Under the pieces are notes generated by a model, which was not told the DNA's origin, searched no databases, and was given only the letters and a program-made list of their open reading frames with translations. A DNA stretch of 46,290 nt from contig CAKULV010000027.1 of the NCBI GenBank assembly GCA_934667425.1, positions 1 to 46,290 on the forward strand, given 5' to 3'. The stretch is from an uncultured Kiritimatiellota bacterium. Its GTDB lineage: Bacteria; Verrucomicrobiota; Kiritimatiellia; RFP12; UBA1067. Every line of letters begins with the position of its first letter. Position 1 is the stretch's first letter. Of the stretch, positions 42,842 through 46,290 are shown one piece after another. A program made the position numbers and the translations under genes.

Positions 42842-43762
42842 TCACATGATGTTCTTCACAGCTTCAAGAAGTATCGGGGCAAGCAACACGATCATTACCG
42901 CCGGAAATATGCACAGCAGAAGCGGACCGAGCATCTTCACCGGCGCCTCATTCGCCAGTTTCTCGGCGCGGTCAAACCTGCGCGAACGCAACTGCTCCGA
43001 CTGTATGCGGAGAATCGGCGCAATGGGTACGCCAAGCTCATCCGCCTGGATGAGCGCATGGGAGACCGATCTCAAGTCTGGCTGGCGCACACGGTCAGCC
43101 ATGTTGCGGAGCGCGACCCTCCTTGCCATGCCCATCTGTATCTCACGGGTCATCCGTATCAGCTCTTCGTTCAGCGGATCCAGCCTCCGCCTCTCGCAGT
43201 TGCGCTGAAGCGCACTCATGAAGTCCATCCCCGCCTCCACCGACAGCGTAAGCAGGTCGAGAACAAAAGGCAGCGCAAGCATTATCGACTCATGGCGGCG
43301 CTTCAGGGTCTTGCGGAGCCACAGCAAAGGATACGCATAGAAATAGAGGAATCCCATCAAGATCAGGATTACGCAATTCCCGGCGATGAAGGAATCCGGG
43401 GCCATGGCACTGATTGACAGGATTGCGACTGCAAATGCCGATCCGCAAACAAGCGGCACAAGCATCTTAAGGGCAACGAACTCTGCGCCTGAAAGCAATC
43501 CCTCCAAGCCGCACGCGACAATCATCCACTCGGCGGCATCCCTTGCGCTGGCGAACGAAGGCAGCGAGACAACCCTTGAAAGATTCGGGACAAACGGCAG
43601 GAGAAGACGGAACACAAGGGGAAGCTTGCGCTCCGTCTTGCGTCCATCCGCCAAGGTCACATATGTTATCTCCGATGCGACAGATACGGCATAATAAGCC
43701 AACAGAGCCGCCGTGACGGCCCACACAAGTATCACAGGTATCTGACTTGCAATCATTTGCAT
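42842..43762 (-). CDS. Type II secretion / Tad pilus inner-membrane protein TadC-like
   Basis: 306 residues from ATG 43762, placed 10 nt after a TATAAT; the longer reading from 43792 would start upstream of this promoter. It has the T2SSF fold of TadC/GspF: an N-terminal helix (VILVWAVTAALLAYYAVSV), a large middle helix pair (FIAGNCVILILMGFLYFYAYPLLW), the cytoplasmic motif LPFVLDLLTLSVEAGMDFMSALQR and a final membrane helix (LGPLLLCIFPAVMIVLLAPILL). TadC works with TadB as the pilus assembly platform, yet no tadA, tadB or pilin gene adjoins it. The downstream FHA and PEGA genes may make a distinct surface system. Confidence 0.82.
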   Translation of the reverse strand: MQMIASQIPVILVWAVTAALLAYYAVSVASEITYVTLADGRKTERKLPLVFRLLLPFVPNLSRVVSLPSFASARDAAEWMIVACGLEGLLSGAEFVALKMLVPLVCGSAFAVAILSISAMAPDSFIAGNCVILILMGFLYFYAYPLLWLRKTLKRRHESIMLALPFVLDLLTLSVEAGMDFMSALQRNCERRRLDPLNEELIRMTREIQMGMARRVALRNMADRVRQPDLRSVSHALIQADELGVPIAPILRIQSEQLRSRRFDRAEKLANEAPVKMLGPLLLCIFPAVMIVLLAPILLEAVKNIM

Positions 43763-43772
43763 TAGGTCGCTA

Positions 43773-43781
43773 ATTATAGCA
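43773..43781 (-). promoter_or_regulatory. Extended -10 promoter of the tadC operon
   Basis: The minus strand reads TGCTATAAT, just outside the heptamer array of repeat copy D; the -35 region lies within that array and is not a recognisable hexamer. The -10 ends 10 nt before the tadC ATG. Confidence 0.55.
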
Positions 43782-43789
43782 TACTTGTC

Positions 43790-44122
43790 CAAGTAGTTGG
43801 TAGTTGGTAGTTGGTAGTTGGTAGTTGGTAGTTGGCAGTGGGCAGTGGGCAGGTTGTGGCGGGCAGTGGGCTTCGGGCGTTAGGCGGACAGGTTGCGGCC
43901 ATCCCGCGACACGTGGCGATGGCGCCCTCGCCATCGTATCTGCCAACCGCCTTCCCGAAATCAGTCCATTCCCGCGCAACGCACGACGACGGGGGCGTCG
44001 TCGCCACGGCAAATCCTCAAATGCCAGAATGGCCAGATGCAATCGCAAATCGCAAATCGAAAACCATGAATCGCAAATTCCCACTGCCAACTGCCAACTG
44101 CCATCTACCAACTGCCAACTGG
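43790..44122. repeat. Composite intergenic repeat, copy D
   Basis: A regular array of TAGTTGG heptamers (about 43793-43835, six near-perfect copies) followed by degenerate versions (CAGTGGG, to about 43868); a GC-rich core with perfect hairpins CGATGGCG/CGCCATCG (43917-43924 with 43929-43936) and CGACGAC/GTCGTCG (43984-43990 with 43997-44003); the AAATCG module (44036-44080, head ATGCAATCGCAAATCG); and heptamers in the opposite orientation (CACTGCCAACTGCC, CTACCAA, 44080-44120). The same order as copy A, with the inverted heptamer ends of copy C. It lies between the 16S-tRNA unit and the tadC promoter. About 330 bp with no gene; frames across it are low-complexity. Confidence 0.75.
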
Positions 44123-44156
44123 AAAAAGCGAAAGGGGACGCCCCGCGGGCATCCCC
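44123..44156 (-). terminator. Rho-independent terminator of the 16S-tRNA operon
   Basis: On the minus strand, GGGGATGCCC pairs with GGGCGTCCCC (44134-44156, 10 bp with one G-U pair, 3-nt loop), followed by TTTCGCTTTTT. It stands about 36 nt after the 3' end of tRNA-Ala and ends the transcript before any 23S gene. Confidence 0.82.
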
Positions 44157-44191
44157 TCCTGACACGGGCGGCGCTTCAACGACCCACACGC

Positions 44192-44267
44192 TGGTGGAGG
44201 TAGCCGGATTCGAACCGGCGACATCCTGCTTGCAAAGCAGGCGCTCTACCAGCTGAGCCATACCCCC
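44192..44267 (-). tRNA. tRNA-Ala (TGC)
   Basis: 76 nt with a complete cloverleaf: acceptor GGGGGTA pairing with TACCTCC (one G-U), D arm with GCTCAGCTGGTAGAGC, anticodon loop CTTTGCAAG giving anticodon TGC, T arm GTTCGAATC, and an encoded CCA. It lies in the position of the classical 16S-23S spacer, 21 bp after tRNA-Ile. Confidence 0.97.
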
Positions 44268-44288
44268 ATGGCCTAAATGCCCTGAAGG

Positions 44289-44365
44289 TGGTGGGCCTGA
44301 CAAGAGTCGAACTTGTGACCTCGTCCTTATCAGGGACGCGCTCTAACCAACTGAGCTACAAGCCC
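44289..44365 (-). tRNA. tRNA-Ile (GAT)
   Basis: 77 nt, with acceptor GGGCTTG pairing with CAGGCCC (one G-U), D arm AGCTCAGTTGGTTAGAGC, anticodon loop with GAT (CCCTGATAAGG), T arm GTTCGACTC and encoded CCA. It is the first spacer tRNA after 16S. Confidence 0.97.
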
Positions 44366-44371
44366 CTGGTC

Positions 44372-44392
44372 TCCGGAAGGGGCGCGGAACAC
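44372..44392 (-). other. 3' half of the 16S rRNA processing stem
   Basis: In the spacer just after 16S, this 21-nt segment is complementary, with two mismatches or wobbles, to 46062-46082 in the leader. The pair brackets the whole 16S and looks like the RNase III processing stem. Confidence 0.65.
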
Positions 44393-44452
44393 TTTTCAGA
44401 ACTGGAACGCCTGCGCGACGTTTCAACTTCGCCCACTAGGGGCTTCTCCTTA

Positions 44453-45995
<1,543 letters not shown>

Positions 45996-46012
45996 CAAGA
46001 GTCAATTTCAAT

Positions 46013-46032
46013 GGAGCCGCCTTAGCGGCTCC
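46013..46032 (-). other. Hairpin in the 16S leader
   Basis: GGAGCCGC/GCGGCTCC with a 4-nt loop, immediately before the mature 16S. It is probably part of the precursor fold. Confidence 0.55.
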
Positions 46033-46061
46033 GGGCATCACAACAAGCTTTCCATGTTCTT

Positions 46062-46082
46062 GTGTTCCGCGTCCCTTCCGAA
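46062..46082 (-). other. 5' half of the 16S rRNA processing stem
   Basis: A leader segment complementary to 44372-44392 in the spacer. See that entry. Confidence 0.65.
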
Positions 46083-46130
46083 GGCTCCCTCCCCGGGAGC
46101 CGCGGGATCGCGTTCTTGAAGCGCCTCCAC

Positions 46131-46142
46131 TGTCAAAGATCT
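46131..46142 (-). promoter_or_regulatory. boxA-like antitermination site in the rRNA leader
   Basis: The minus strand reads AGATCTTTGACA, close to the boxA consensus TGCTCTTTAACA that binds NusB/S10 in rRNA leaders. It lies about 40 nt after the promoter. Confidence 0.55.
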
Positions 46143-46188
46143 CTCGCCGCGCCGCCGGGATTCGCCCTGTCCGGCGCAACGGGTGAGT

Positions 46189-46217
46189 AATATACCAAAA
46201 CGCCCCCCGCGGCGCAA
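46189..46217 (-). promoter_or_regulatory. rRNA operon promoter
   Basis: TTGCGC (46212-46217), 17-bp GC-rich spacer, TATATT (46189-46194) preceded by TGG, on the minus strand. The GC-rich stretch after the -10 is compatible with stringent-type control. Transcription would start near 46182, giving a leader of about 185 nt. Confidence 0.75.
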
Positions 46218-46290
46218 GGGGTTCCGCGAATATTTTTCGAGGTTTTTCGCGGGGCCGGGAAACCCCCGTAAAACGCGGGCGGAACGCGCA

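Noticed and set aside
43793..44120. Possible CRISPR array in the heptamer region
   Set aside because: Units are 7 bp and contiguous with no unique spacers, and no cas genes are present.
43770..44303. A 177-codon minus-strand reading frame starting MSGPPPSGHLGHGGMAQLVE
   Set aside because: It runs through tRNA-Ala and repeat copy D. MAQLVERLLC is the well-known artefact of translating a tRNA-Ala gene.

Overview
The window reads as chromosomal DNA of an uncultured, GC-rich bacterium of the PVC group, most likely Kiritimatiellota/Lentisphaerota (a Kiritimatiellae-type gut or rumen lineage). Reasons: the 16S rRNA gene carries the variant GCAGCC at the EUB338 site that I associate with Lentisphaerota-like bacteria; GreA has the very long N-terminal extension known from Chlamydiae; and there are large secreted LamG-type proteins with autotransporter-like repeat segments but no beta-barrel. 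This placement is inference from signatures, not a phylogeny.

Layout (nearly everything is on the minus strand; rph is the only plus-strand gene). 537-5649: a secreted alpha/beta-hydrolase and a secreted LamG plus TIM-barrel glycosidase-like protein, a probable polysaccharide-degrading pair. 6131-9967: a giant secreted LamG-repeat protein. 10146-11519: a MATE exporter, divergent from rph (RNase PH, 11742-12434). 12466-13569: a KdgK-like sugar kinase. 13721-16127: an apbE / TPR protein / LolA-like cassette with 4-nt overlaps. 16265-18092: class II fructose-bisphosphate aldolase and a pyruvate formate-lyase activase. 18343-24278: operon pcnB, YfgM-like TPR protein, C2H2 zinc-finger protein, pheT. 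24330-26438: metG. 26542-36777: a ten-gene run, argB-argD-Gfo/Idh oxidoreductase-acyl-CoA synthetase-recO-greA-dksA-like-lspA-hisB-hisA. 36874-43762: tadC, FHA protein, PEGA protein, tlyA, small lipoprotein, ligA, mostly with 4-nt stop/start overlaps. 44123-46217: an rRNA unit of promoter, boxA-like leader, 16S, tRNA-Ile(GAT), tRNA-Ala(TGC), terminator. There is no 23S or 5S; the unit ends at a rho-independent terminator, so 16S appears unlinked from 23S here.

The most unusual content is a family of four composite intergenic repeats (about 248-539, 5707-6130, 10037-10145, 43790-44122). Each is built from heptamer arrays of the type TTGGTAG/CTACCAA, an AAATCG-word module headed by ATGCAATCG (only a short trace in the third copy), and, in three of the four, a core of small perfect hairpins whose stems differ while the framing sequence is kept. 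Three copies begin exactly at the stop codon of a minus-strand gene, and all three of those genes end Arg-TAG in the context GGTAG, the same word as the repeat unit. I do not recognise a described element with this architecture.

Promoters are readable: most minus-strand units start from an extended -10 of the form TGnTATAAT, several with a -35 such as TTGCGC, TTGCAA or TTGAAA 16-17 bp upstream. In several cases (rph, argB, tadC, pcnB) the -10 lies only 7-10 nt before the best start codon, which suggests leaderless or nearly leaderless mRNAs.
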